Positions 7,223 through 14,061 of a DNA stretch of 14,061 nt are shown here, one piece after another. The notes under the pieces are model-generated. The model was given only the letters and a program-made list of their open reading frames with translations. It did no database searches and was not told the origin of the DNA. Every line of letters begins with the position of its first letter. The stretch's first letter is position 1. Source of the DNA: Oscillibacter sp. (GTDB lineage: Bacteria > Bacillota > Clostridia > Oscillospirales > Oscillospiraceae); NCBI GenBank assembly GCA_017380995.1, contig JAFOCY010000135.1, positions 1 to 14,061 on the forward strand, read 5' to 3'. The translations under genes and the position numbers were made by a program.

Positions 7223-7588
7223 TTACTTCTTCTTGTTAGCAATGGTCTTCTTGGGACCCTTGCGAGTTCTTGCGTTGGTCTTGCTGCGCTGGCCGCGGAC
7301 AGGCAGGCCCTTGCGATGACGCAGGCCGCGATAGCAGCCGATCTCGCTCAGACGCTTGATGTCCAGGGCAGTCTGGCGGCGCAGGTCGCCTTCGACGGTA
7401 TAAGCGTCGATAGCGTCACGGAGCAGGTTCTCCTCGGCGTCGGTCAGGTCCTTGACGCGGGTGTCGGGGTTGACACCAGTCTTCTCCAGGATGTCCTTGG
7501 CAGTCTTTCTGCCAATGCCGTAGATATAGGTGAGGCCGATCTCGATACGCTTATCCTTCGGCAGGTCAATACCGGCAATACGTGCCAT
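7223..7588 (-). CDS. rpsM: 30S ribosomal protein S13
   Basis: 121 residues, head protein contacting the P-site tRNA. It opens [20 protein letters not shown], contains the helix-two-turns-helix region and [20 protein letters not shown], and ends in the basic tail [23 protein letters not shown] lies before the ATG; 26 nt after rpmJ. Confidence 0.98.
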   Translation of the reverse strand: MARIAGIDLPKDKRIEIGLTYIYGIGRKTAKDILEKTGVNPDTRVKDLTDAEENLLRDAIDAYTVEGDLRRQTALDIKRLSEIGCYRGLRHRKGLPVRGQRSKTNARTRKGPKKTIANKKK

Positions 7589-7614
7589 ACTCTTAAAGCA
7601 CCTCCAATTAAATG

Positions 7615-7746
<132 letters not shown>

Positions 7747-7785
7747 TCAGCGGTTTGTGTCATTTACTAAATTCGCCTGGGGCTC

Positions 7786-8004
7786 TCACTTGGAGCGCCA
7801 GGTGATCCGGCCGCGGGTCAAGTCATACGGGGACATTTCCACCGTAACCTTGTCGCCGGGCAGAATCCTGATGAAATTCATTCTGAGTTTCCCGGAAATA
7901 TGCGCTAAAATTGTGTGTCCATTTCCAATGTCAACCTGGAACGTCGTGTTGGGCAGAGCTTCCACCACAACACCTTCCACTTCGATCATATCGGATTTTG
8001 CCAA
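7786..8004 (-). CDS. infA: Translation initiation factor IF-1, TTG start
   Basis: 72 residues, an S1/OB-fold protein that binds the ribosomal A site during initiation. The sequence [20 protein letters not shown]...[20 protein letters not shown]...[10 protein letters not shown] is unmistakable. The start codon is TTG: AGGAGGG lies 7 nt upstream and the resulting MAKSD N-terminus matches the family. The next ATG (7989) would delete five conserved residues. It is 3 nt after the KOW-protein gene, so the two are probably translationally coupled. Confidence 0.97.
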   Translation of the reverse strand: MAKSDMIEVEGVVVEALPNTTFQVDIGNGHTILAHISGKLRMNFIRILPGDKVTVEMSPYDLTRGRITWRSK

Positions 8005-8007
8005 ACG

Positions 8008-8292
8008 TTATCCCTCCTGGCTCGGATGAACCTCCTCGCGGTAAGCCGCGAGGGTCCTTCGAAGTTCACTGTTTGTGATCTTCTCGTTATTCTTGATCTT
8101 CTCGGAAACGCGGGTCTCCTCGGCGGCCACGAAAAGCACATGTCTTCTCTTCTTCCGCTTGGGAGCTTCCACTCTCCGGGATTTTCCGTCTGCCAGCAGG
8201 AGGTACTCCCCCTCCACCGCAAGAACGACGAAGAGCTTGCCCTTGTCTCTGCCGGCATCGGAACGAATGATGTTTGATTGTGCAATTTCCAT
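8008..8292 (-). CDS. Small KOW-domain RNA-binding protein (L14e-like)
   Basis: 94 residues. After MEIAQSNIIRSDAGRDKGKLFVVLAVEGEYLLLADGKSRRVEAPKRKKRRHVLF comes a highly charged tail. The first half is a KOW motif (residues ~9-45: a G-R-D-K-G-K turn between beta strands) followed by a basic patch. Such proteins recur between map and infA in Clostridia and Bacillota relatives, usually named KOW-domain or L14e-like. The role is not established; ribosome or rRNA binding is inferred from the fold and location. The ribosome site is poor (AAGAAG), so expression may depend on coupling with map, 16 nt upstream. Confidence 0.85.
   Translation of the reverse strand: MEIAQSNIIRSDAGRDKGKLFVVLAVEGEYLLLADGKSRRVEAPKRKKRRHVLFVAAEETRVSEKIKNNEKITNSELRRTLAAYREEVHPSQEG
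8012..8018 (-). promoter_or_regulatory. Shine-Dalgarno site that decides the infA TTG start
   Basis: AGGAGGG on the minus strand, inside the end of the KOW gene, with 7 nt before TTG at 8004. Confidence 0.85.
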
Positions 8293-8308
8293 ACGCTTCT
8301 TCTTACTT

Positions 8309-9061
8309 TCAGATGGCGGGAGCGGTGAGGATCTCAGGCTCGCCGTCAGTAATCAGGACCGTATTCTCATAGTGTGCAGACCACTTGCCGTCCAGCGTCT
8401 TGACGGTCCAGCCGTCGCTGAGCTGCCGGATGGCGGCGCCGCCTGCGTTCACCATGGGTTCGATTGCAAGGGTCATGCCTCTGAGGAGCCGGGGGCCCCG
8501 GCCGCTTCTTCCGAAGTTGGGGACCTCAGGGTCTTCGTGCATCGCCGCGCCTACGCCGTGACCGACGTATTCCCGGACGATGGAAAAGCCGTTGCTCTCC
8601 ACATAGGTCTGGATGGCAGAAGAAATATCTCCCACCCGGTGACCCTCTTTCGCGTAGCGGATGCCCTCGAAGAAGCTCTGGCGGGTCACATCAATGAGCC
8701 GCTGGGCTTCCGGATCGATGGTACCGCAGGCGAAGGTGGCACAGCAGTCTCCGTGGAATCCTCCGACACAGGCGCCCACATCGATGGACACGATATCGCC
8801 CTCCTGCAGCACCCGTTTTCCGGGGATGCCGTGGATGACCTCATCGTTCACACTGATGCAGATGCTGGCGGGAAAGCCATACAGGTGAAGGAACGAAGGC
8901 GTTGCACCCTGCTTGCGAATGAATTTCTCCACTGCCTTGTCGATCTCTTGGGTCGTTACGCCGGGCTTTACCATTTCCCCTGCAAAAGCACGGGCAGCCG
9001 CGGTAATTTTTCCAGCCTGACGCATCAATTCGATCTCGTGGGAAGATTTCAATTTGATCAT
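8309..9061 (-). CDS. map: Type I methionine aminopeptidase
   Basis: 250 residues; removes the initiator Met from nascent proteins at the ribosome exit. All dinuclear metal ligands are present: Asp94 (SIDVGA), Asp105 (GDCC), His168 (VGHGVG), Glu201 (AIEPM) and Glu232 (HYENT), with substrate-contacting His77. The length is the short type Ia form without an SH3-binding N-terminal extension. GGGGAG upstream lies in the end of adk. The gap to adk is only 3 nt, implying coupling. Confidence 0.97.
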   Translation of the reverse strand: MIKLKSSHEIELMRQAGKITAAARAFAGEMVKPGVTTQEIDKAVEKFIRKQGATPSFLHLYGFPASICISVNDEVIHGIPGKRVLQEGDIVSIDVGACVGGFHGDCCATFACGTIDPEAQRLIDVTRQSFFEGIRYAKEGHRVGDISSAIQTYVESNGFSIVREYVGHGVGAAMHEDPEVPNFGRSGRGPRLLRGMTLAIEPMVNAGGAAIRQLSDGWTVKTLDGKWSAHYENTVLITDGEPEILTAPAI

Positions 9062-9064
9062 TGA

Positions 9065-9697
9065 TTATCTCCCCAGCACACGGAGAATAGCCTCGGAGTT
9101 TTCAGCCACAGTGGGCTGGTTCTCCACCGGCCGCAGAAGACCGCGCTCGGCGTAATAAGCCTTCAAAGGCTCGGTCTTCTTATGATAGACCTCAAGCCGT
9201 GCACGCACGGTCTCGGGTTCATCATCCTTTCGGCGGACGAGCTTGCAGCCGCAAGTATCGCACACGCCTTCAGCCTTGGGAGGCACAGCTACCACATGGT
9301 AGCTGGCTCCGCAATGCTCACAGACGCGGCGGCCACCCATGCGGTCCATGATGACCTCGTCAGAGATCTCCAGGGAAACCACATGGTCGAATACGATTCC
9401 TGCTTTCTCCAGGGATTCAGCCTGAGCGATGGTGCGGGGCACGCCGTCCAGAATGTATCCGTCTTTGCAGTCCTCCTCGGCCACCCGCTCGTGGATGATC
9501 TCAATGATCACCTCATCGGGGACCAGCTTGCCTGCATCCATGTAATGCTTGGCTTCCAGGCCCACGGGGGTGCCGTCCTTGATGGCGGCGCGGAGGATGT
9601 TGCCGGTGGAGATCGTAGGGATGCCCAACATCTTGGAGAGGATCTCAGCCTGGGTGCCCTTACCGGCACCAGGGGCTCCCAACAGGATCAGTTTCAT
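9065..9697 (-). CDS. adk: Adenylate kinase (zinc-lid form)
   Basis: 210 residues; interconverts ATP+AMP and 2 ADP. P-loop GAPGAGKGT is at 7-15, followed by the AMP-site motif STGNILRAAI. The LID carries C-E-H-C ... C-D-T-C, the four-Cys zinc site typical of Gram-positive adenylate kinases. One small oddity: the AMP-binding motif reads DGVPRT rather than the usual DGFPRT. AAGGAGG precedes the ATG; 16 nt after secY. Confidence 0.97.
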   Translation of the reverse strand: MKLILLGAPGAGKGTQAEILSKMLGIPTISTGNILRAAIKDGTPVGLEAKHYMDAGKLVPDEVIIEIIHERVAEEDCKDGYILDGVPRTIAQAESLEKAGIVFDHVVSLEISDEVIMDRMGGRRVCEHCGASYHVVAVPPKAEGVCDTCGCKLVRRKDDEPETVRARLEVYHKKTEPLKAYYAERGLLRPVENQPTVAENSEAILRVLGR

Positions 9698-9713
9698 GAA
9701 GTGCCTCCTTGTC

Positions 9714-11090
9714 TTACTCCAGGAAACCCTTATACTGACGCATCAGCATCTGGTTTTCCAGAGACTTGACGGTCTCCAGAGCAACACCGACCACGATGAT
9801 GACGGAGGTACCGCCGATACCGATGGAATCATTGCCGATCAGCTTGGAAGCCAGGATCGGGCAGATGGACACGATAGCGAGGTAGATAGCGCCGAACATG
9901 GTGATCTTGTTGAGGACCTTCTTGATGAAGTCAACGGTGGGCTTACCGGGGCGGAAGCCGGGGATGAAGCCACCCTGCTTCTTCAGGTTGTTGGCGATCT
10001 CAACGGGGTTGAACTGGATGCTGGAGTAGAAGTAGCTAAAGCCAATGATCATCAGGAAGTACACCAGGATATAGATGGCGGACTGTGCGTCAATGGCGTC
10101 GTAAATAGCGCGGGAAATGGTGCCCTCGGCAGGGATGCCGATGAAGCTCCAGATGGTGATGGGCAGAGAAGCGATGCTCTGGGCGAAGATGACGGGCAGA
10201 ACGCCGGACATATTCACCTTCATGGGCAGGTTGCTGCTCTGGCCGCCGTACATCTTACGGCCCACCTGACGCTTGGCGTACTGCACGGGGATGCGGCGCT
10301 CAGCGTCCTGGATGAACACGATGAAGACGATCAGGGCCAGGATGCCAACCAGCAGCAGGGCAACGCCCCAGGGAGCCATGGCGCTGTTCAGAACGTTCTG
10401 AGCGGCAGCCTCGCTGTAACCCACGGACATCAGGCCCTCCAGGGTCAGGGTGCCCTTCTGGACAGAAGACCAGGTCTGGACACCGGAGACCATGCCGGAG
10501 ATCATGGTAGGCACGCGGGAGATGATGCCGGCGAACAGGATCACGGAGATACCGTTGCCAACACCGAACTCGGTGATCTGCTCGCCCATCCACATGACGA
10601 ATGCGGAACCGGCGATCAGGGACACAACAATGACCAGAGCAGGCCAGATGCCGTCAGCACCGGAGGCCAGCAGGCCATAGTTCTTCATCATCATGTAGTA
10701 GCCAACAGCCTGCAGCACAGCGATACCAACGGTGGTATAGCGGGTGATGGACTGGATCTTTTTACGGCCTTCCTCGCCGCCGTCGCGGGCCAGTCTCTCC
10801 AGATAGGGGATGGCCACGGTCAGCAGCTGGATGATGATGGAGCTGTTGATATAGGGCTGGATGCTCAGGGCAAACACCGTGGCGGTAGCGAAAGCGCCAC
10901 CGGACATCACGTTGTACAGACCCAGGATGGTAGCACCCATGGAGTCGAGCTGCATCTTCAGCGCATCAACGTTGATATAGGGAACGGTGATGGCGTTGCC
11001 GATCCGGAAGATCAGCAGCATGAGGAGAGTAAAGATGATCTTCTTCCGCAGCTCGGGGATGCCCCAGGCTTTGCGAATAGTCTGGATCAC
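9714..11090 (-). CDS. secY: SecY, channel subunit of the Sec translocase
   Basis: 458 residues with ten predicted membrane helices. Landmarks are the N-terminal amphipathic AWGIPELRKKI, the helix 2 region L-S-I-Q-P-Y-I-N-S-S-I-I-I-Q-L, the cytoplasmic loop with L-A-R-D-G-G-E-E-G-R-K-K-I, Y-A-K-R-Q-V-G-R-K-M-Y-G-G-Q-S-S and the late loop F-I-P-G-F-R-P-G-K-P-T. The start is GTG at 11090, one nucleotide after the rplO stop, with GAGGTG 7 nt upstream inside rplO; tight translational coupling is expected. Confidence 0.97.
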   Translation of the reverse strand: MIQTIRKAWGIPELRKKIIFTLLMLLIFRIGNAITVPYINVDALKMQLDSMGATILGLYNVMSGGAFATATVFALSIQPYINSSIIIQLLTVAIPYLERLARDGGEEGRKKIQSITRYTTVGIAVLQAVGYYMMMKNYGLLASGADGIWPALVIVVSLIAGSAFVMWMGEQITEFGVGNGISVILFAGIISRVPTMISGMVSGVQTWSSVQKGTLTLEGLMSVGYSEAAAQNVLNSAMAPWGVALLLVGILALIVFIVFIQDAERRIPVQYAKRQVGRKMYGGQSSNLPMKVNMSGVLPVIFAQSIASLPITIWSFIGIPAEGTISRAIYDAIDAQSAIYILVYFLMIIGFSYFYSSIQFNPVEIANNLKKQGGFIPGFRPGKPTVDFIKKVLNKITMFGAIYLAIVSICPILASKLIGNDSIGIGGTSVIIVVGVALETVKSLENQMLMRQYKGFLE

Positions 11091-11091
11091 G

Positions 11092-11532
11092 TTACATCAC
11101 CTCTGCCTTTCCGCCGACTGCCTCGATAGCCTCCTTGGCAGAAGCGGAGAAAGCAGAAGCCTGCACAGTGACCTTCTTGGTCACCTTGCCGTTGCCCAGG
11201 ACCTTGAAGCCATACTCGCACTTGGCGAGGATGCCCTTGGCCAGCAGAGCCTCGGCGTTAACGATCTCACCATCCTCGAAAGCGTTCAGGGCGCTGAGGT
11301 TGATGATCTCCAGGGGCTTTGCGAAGATGTTGTTGAAGCCGCGCTTGGGGATACGGCGGGACAGAGGCATCTGGCCGCCTTCGAAGCCCACGCGGACCTT
11401 GCCGCCGGAACGGGCCTTCTGGCCCTTGTGGCCGCGGCCGCCGGTCTTGCCGTTGCCGGAGCCTGCGCCACGGCCCTTACGATAAGCCTCGCGGACGGAG
11501 CCGGCAGCGGGAGACAGTTCGTTGAGTTTCAT
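11092..11532 (-). CDS. rplO: 50S ribosomal protein L15
   Basis: 146 residues. The glycine- and arginine-rich N-terminus (L-S-P-A-A-G-S-V-R, then [24 protein letters not shown]) that threads into 23S rRNA is followed by [20 protein letters not shown], the L15 signature. AAGGAGG precedes the ATG; 14 nt after rpmD. The last codons overlap the ribosome site of secY. Confidence 0.97.
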   Translation of the reverse strand: MKLNELSPAAGSVREAYRKGRGAGSGNGKTGGRGHKGQKARSGGKVRVGFEGGQMPLSRRIPKRGFNNIFAKPLEIINLSALNAFEDGEIVNAEALLAKGILAKCEYGFKVLGNGKVTKKVTVQASAFSASAKEAIEAVGGKAEVM

Positions 11533-11546
11533 AGTTCCGTGCCTCC

Positions 11547-11729
11547 TTACTTCACTTCGGTGACCTGCAGCAGGTAGCCGATCTTGGCGATCTTGCCGCG
11601 GGTCTGGTCGTTATCGGGCTGCACGGTGATATCACCGATCTTGCGCAGGCCCAGGGAATGTGCGGTGGCAACCTGCTTCTCCAGGCGGCCGTTCAGGCTC
11701 TTGACGAGCTTAATGTTGATGTTTGCCAT
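11547..11729 (-). CDS. rpmD: 50S ribosomal protein L30
   Basis: 60 residues, the short bacterial L30. It reads [15 protein letters not shown], then a central [11 protein letters not shown] and [12 protein letters not shown]; the L-G-L-R-K segment is the family hallmark. AAGGAGGG lies upstream; 15 nt after rpsE. Confidence 0.97.
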   Translation of the reverse strand: MANINIKLVKSLNGRLEKQVATAHSLGLRKIGDITVQPDNDQTRGKIAKIGYLLQVTEVK

Positions 11730-11744
11730 TGTATAGCGCCCTCC

Positions 11745-12245
11745 TTAACCCAGGATCTCTTCGACGCTCTTGCCGCGGATGCGGGCAACGGTCTCGGGAC
11801 CGCGCATGCTCTTGAGGCCTGCGAAAGCAGCGGCGACGACGTTGTTGGGGTTGTTGGAACGCAGGCACTTGGTACGGATGTCCTTGATGCCTGCAGCCTC
11901 GACGACGGCACGGACAGCGCCGCCGGCGATGACGCCGGTACCGGGGGCGGCGGGCTTCATCAGCACGCGGCCTGCGCCAGCCTCACCGATGGTCTCGTGA
12001 GGAATGGTGCTGCCGGACAGGGTCACAGTGATCATGTTCTTCTTGGCAGACTCGATACCCTTGCGGATAGCCTCGGGGACCTCAGCGGCCTTACCCAGGC
12101 CGTAGCCCACCTTGCCCTTACCGTCGCCAACGACGACCAGGGCGGAGAACTTCATAACGCGGCCGCCCTTGACGGTCTTGGAGACACGGTTCAGGTAAAC
12201 GACCTTCTCAATGAGCTCGCTCTGCTCTCTTTCAAATCTAGGCAT
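11745..12245 (-). CDS. rpsE: 30S ribosomal protein S5
   Basis: 166 residues. The N-terminal double-stranded-RNA-binding part has [11 protein letters not shown] and [20 protein letters not shown]. The C-terminal part has [21 protein letters not shown]5 lies at the mRNA entry site and affects decoding fidelity (the conserved loop is the site of spectinomycin-resistance mutations). AAGGAGG upstream; 20 nt after rplR. Confidence 0.98.
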   Translation of the reverse strand: MPRFEREQSELIEKVVYLNRVSKTVKGGRVMKFSALVVVGDGKGKVGYGLGKAAEVPEAIRKGIESAKKNMITVTLSGSTIPHETIGEAGAGRVLMKPAAPGTGVIAGGAVRAVVEAAGIKDIRTKCLRSNNPNNVVAAAFAGLKSMRGPETVARIRGKSVEEILG

Positions 12246-12265
12246 TGTGTCGTTTCCTCCTTCGA

Positions 12266-12625
12266 TTAAAACTTCAGGCCGCCTTCACGGGCGCCATCAG
12301 CCAGAGCCTGGACGCGGCCGTGGTACAGGTAGCCGCCGCGGTCGAAGACCACGTTCTCGATACCCTTAGCCAGAGCGCGCTCGGCAACCAGCTTGCCAAC
12401 AGCGGTAGCAGCAGCAATGTTGCCGCCGTAACCTTCGATGGCCTTGTCGAGGGAGGAAGCAGAAGCCAGGGTCACGCCGTTGACGTCATCGATGACCTGA
12501 GCGTAGATGTTGGCTTCGCTGCGGAAAACATTCAGACGGGGCATCTCGGGGGTGCCGGAGATCTTGCCGCGCACTCTCTTGTGGCGCTTGAGACGCTGAG
12601 CGTTGGTGTTAGGTCTTTTAATCAT
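12266..12625 (-). CDS. rplR: 50S ribosomal protein L18
   Basis: 119 residues, binds 5S rRNA. The basic N-terminus is followed by [18 protein letters not shown] and the conserved C-terminal [33 protein letters not shown] 9 nt before the ATG; 14 nt after rplF. Confidence 0.98.
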   Translation of the reverse strand: MIKRPNTNAQRLKRHKRVRGKISGTPEMPRLNVFRSEANIYAQVIDDVNGVTLASASSLDKAIEGYGGNIAAATAVGKLVAERALAKGIENVVFDRGGYLYHGRVQALADGAREGGLKF

Positions 12626-12639
12626 GTCGGCACACCTCC

Positions 12640-13185
12640 TTACTTCTTGCCGCCGGTCTTACCGACCTTGCGACGGATCACTTCGTCGACATACTTGATG
12701 CCCTTGCCCTTATAAGGCTCGGGAGGACGCTTCTCGCGGACCTCGGCAGCGAACTGGCCGACAGCCTGCTTGTCGCATCCGTTGATGATGATTTTATTGG
12801 GAGCGGGAACATCGATGGTGATGCCCTCGATCTCGGGAACGATCACCTGGTGGGAATAACCCAGGTTCATGACCAGGTTCTTGCCTTCCTTGGCCACACG
12901 GTAACCAACGCCGTTGACCTCCAGCTCCTTCTTATAACCATCGGTAACACCGATGATCATGTTGGCGAGCAGAGTGCGGGTCAGGCCGTGGAGGCTGCGG
13001 TGCTCCTTGGCATCGGAAGGACGAGTCACGGTGATCACATTGCCTTCCTGATTGATGGTCATCTCGCTGCGCAGAGCGCGCTTCAGTTCGCCCTTGGGAC
13101 CCTTGACGGTAACCACGTTGCCCTCGGCAACGGTAACGGTAACACCGGCGGGGACGGTAATGGGCATTCTACCAATTCTGGACAT
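12640..13185 (-). CDS. rplF: 50S ribosomal protein L6
   Basis: 181 residues with the two tandem L6 folds. It begins [15 protein letters not shown], has [19 protein letters not shown] in the second half, and ends with the family signature [13 protein letters not shown] plus a basic tail. L6 sits near the GTPase-factor site. AAGGAGGG upstream; 15 nt after rpsH. Confidence 0.98.
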   Translation of the reverse strand: MSRIGRMPITVPAGVTVTVAEGNVVTVKGPKGELKRALRSEMTINQEGNVITVTRPSDAKEHRSLHGLTRTLLANMIIGVTDGYKKELEVNGVGYRVAKEGKNLVMNLGYSHQVIVPEIEGITIDVPAPNKIIINGCDKQAVGQFAAEVREKRPPEPYKGKGIKYVDEVIRRKVGKTGGKK

Positions 13186-13200
13186 TGTTCAATACCCTCC

Positions 13201-13599
13201 TTACCAGACGAATGCCAGGACCTCACCGCCGACATGCAGCTCGCGAGCCTTCTTGTCGGTCATGACGCCCTTGGAAGTGGAGATGATTGCGATACCCAGA
13301 CCACGCAGAACGCGGGGCAGCTCGTCGGCGCCCACATAGACGCGCAGGCCGGGCTTGGAAACGCGGCGGAGACCGGTGATGACCTTCTCCTTACCGGCGT
13401 TGTACTTCAAGGTGATGTGAATGATGCCCTGCAGGCCGTCATCGATCACATTGAAGCTCTTGATGTAGCCCTCATCCAGCAGAATCTGAGCGATGCTCTT
13501 CTTCATGTTGGAAGCGGGGACATCCACGGTGTCGTGCTTAGCGCTGTTGGCGTTGCGGATACGAGTGAGCATATCTGCAACAGGATCAGTGATATGCAT
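13201..13599 (-). CDS. rpsH: 30S ribosomal protein S8
   Basis: 132 residues, full length. Begins [20 protein letters not shown] and ends with the S8 signature [13 protein letters not shown], then [10 protein letters not shown]8 is a primary 16S binder (helix 21) and, in E. coli, represses translation of the spc operon by binding a helix-21 mimic in its mRNA. Here the gene has its own promoter and a long structured leader, and the leader contains a helix resembling that site, so self-regulation is likely but inferred. AGGAGG (13608-13613) lies 8 nt before the ATG. Confidence 0.98.
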   Translation of the reverse strand: MHITDPVADMLTRIRNANSAKHDTVDVPASNMKKSIAQILLDEGYIKSFNVIDDGLQGIIHITLKYNAGKEKVITGLRRVSKPGLRVYVGADELPRVLRGLGIAIISTSKGVMTDKKARELHVGGEVLAFVW

Positions 13600-13847
13600 G
13601 GGAAAATCCTCCTATTTTTAGAGTTGCGGCCCCCATCTGGGGGGTACCGCTCCGGCAGCGAGGTATCATGGCTAATGGGGTAGTCTGCTCGCGCATGTGT
13701 GCCCAATTAGTCATGACCTTTCGCCATCCTTATAAACAAGGGCCCCATATCAAAAGCCCCGGTTCACAAAAGTAGTTTGTCCGGCCTGTCCTTACCAAAC
13801 ATTTCCGGACATGGCACAGTGGAGCATCCTATTGAGAGATGCTCCAC
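13600..13847 (-). promoter_or_regulatory. Structured leader RNA upstream of rpsH, candidate S8 autoregulatory element
   Basis: About 245 nt between the promoter at 13853-13881 and rpsH, with no coding capacity. Helices visible on the minus strand: a 10-bp hairpin GTGGAGCATC/GATGCTCCAC at the very 5' end (13819-13847); a 7-bp TGTCCGG/CCGGACA helix (13778-13811); a long irregular helix (13702-13724 with 13658-13680) capped by a GNRA-loop mini-hairpin (13686-13695); and a GCGG-CCCCC/GGGGG-CCGC hairpin (13626-13650) about 13 nt above the Shine-Dalgarno site. No U-run follows any hairpin, so translational control or RNA stability is more likely than attenuation. The long helix contains a G-U / A-UA-C core like the S8 site of 16S rRNA. 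Confidence 0.75.
13658..13724 (-). promoter_or_regulatory. Putative S8-binding helix (16S helix 21 mimic) in the rpsH leader
   Basis: Pairing from the base: GCGA/UCGC, then AA unpaired on the 5' side, GG/CC, UA bulged on the 3' side, UCAUG/CAUGA, an A-C mismatch, CUAAU/AUUAG, a U-C mismatch, GGG/CCC. In E. coli helix 21 the S8 core is G597-C643 and U598-A640 with U641 and A642 extruded, next to an unpaired A595. The leader reproduces the GU / A-UA-C arrangement and has unpaired As on the 5' side two base pairs below the bulge. The similarity is seen by eye; binding is inferred. Confidence 0.5.
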
Positions 13848-13852
13848 GAGTT

Positions 13853-13881
13853 AGAATACCAGACAAAATGCAATCCGTCAA
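13853..13881 (-). promoter_or_regulatory. Strong internal sigma-A promoter upstream of rpsH
   Basis: On the minus strand: -35 TTGACG (13876-13881), 17-nt spacer, -10 TATTCT (13853-13858), preceded by TGG (extended -10). Upstream, an A/T-rich stretch with two TTCGAA blocks separated by five As (about 13899-13916) could act as an UP element. Transcription should start near 13846, at or just before the 5'-terminal hairpin. Confidence 0.8.
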
Positions 13882-13920
13882 GCGGTATTTGTGCCATTTT
13901 CGAATTTTTTTCGAAGTTTT

Positions 13921-14061
13921 TTAGAAAGAAGCCTTGCGAACGCCGGGGATCTCACCCTTGTAAGCCAGCTCACGGAAGCAGATACGGCAAACACCGTAGT
14001 TGCGCAGGTAAGCGTGGGGGCGGCCGCACAGCTTGCAGCGGTTGTACTTCCGGGTGGAGTA
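13921..14061 (-). CDS. rpsN: 30S ribosomal protein S14, zinc-ribbon (type Z), N-terminus beyond the window
   Basis: The last 46 codons and the TAA are present, read directly from the minus strand: [16 protein letters not shown] ... [24 protein letters not shown]. The C-x2-C ... C-x2-C zinc site and the length (about 61 residues in the family, so roughly 15 missing) identify the short type Z form. Normally rpsH follows within some tens of bases; here about 320 nt intervene. No intrinsic terminator follows rpsN, so upstream transcripts probably read through into the leader. Confidence 0.97.
   Translation of the reverse strand, partial: YSTRKYNRCKLCGRPHAYLRNYGVCRICFRELAYKGEIPGVRKASF

Noticed and set aside
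9549..11129. Plus-strand open frame over adk and secY
   Set aside because: Antisense shadow with Asp/Gly/His-rich nonsense composition; secY and adk are unambiguous on the minus strand.
13626..13650. Intrinsic terminator upstream of rpsH
   Set aside because: The stem is strong, but what follows is CAACTCTAAAAATAGG with no U-run; it lies too close to the ribosome site and the next genes are essential.
13600..13850. Known structural RNA (RNase P, SRP RNA, tmRNA, 6S) in the rpsN-rpsH gap
   Set aside because: I could not find the characteristic conserved cores of these RNAs, and there is no terminator before rpsH.
13895..13923. Terminator of rpsN made by the TTCGAA repeats
   Set aside because: The stem is short and AT-rich and is followed by GAAAATGGC on the minus strand rather than Us; an UP element or chance A-tracts fit better.

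Overview
The window looks like chromosomal DNA from a fairly GC-rich Gram-positive gut Clostridium relative (order Oscillospirales is my best guess). Three things support this: the Firmicutes-type gene order rpsN-rpsH-rplF-rplR-rpsE-rpmD-rplO-secY-adk-map-(KOW)-infA-rpmJ-rpsM-rpsK-rpsD-rpoA-rplQ, near-consensus Shine-Dalgarno sites before most genes, and a zinc-ribbon S14. The genus cannot be fixed from sequence inspection alone.

Right and middle (4725-14061, all minus strand): the downstream half of the ribosomal-protein superoperon (end of spc, then alpha). It encodes small- and large-subunit proteins, the SecY translocon channel, adenylate kinase, methionine aminopeptidase, a small KOW-domain protein, IF-1 and the RNA polymerase alpha subunit. 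Most gaps are 1-26 nt, so one polycistronic message is expected. The array ends at a perfect-stem bidirectional terminator (4654-4701). The clearest break in this conserved block is a gene-free gap of about 320 nt between rpsN and rpsH (13600-13920). It holds a strong sigma-A promoter and a heavily structured leader RNA of roughly 245 nt ending at the rpsH ribosome binding site. One long irregular helix in the leader resembles the S8-binding core of 16S rRNA helix 21. I therefore propose an S8 autoregulatory leader that re-initiates and controls the rpsH-to-rplQ part of the operon.

Centre-left (3806-4609, plus strand): a single alpha/beta hydrolase gene, convergent with the ribosomal operon and divergent from the left operon.

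Left (1-3679, minus strand): a three-gene operon with ATGA stop/start overlaps at both junctions and a good extended -10 promoter. It encodes (i) a DUF1624/HGSNAT-like membrane acyltransferase, (ii) an 875-residue protein joining a TetM/EF-G-like ribosomal GTPase to a C-terminal NYN nuclease domain that closely resembles Rae1/YacP, the ribosome-dependent A-site mRNA endonuclease of Bacillus, and (iii) a divergent signal-peptidase-II-like membrane protein cut by the window edge. The GTPase-nuclease fusion and the rpsH leader are the two most interesting objects here.
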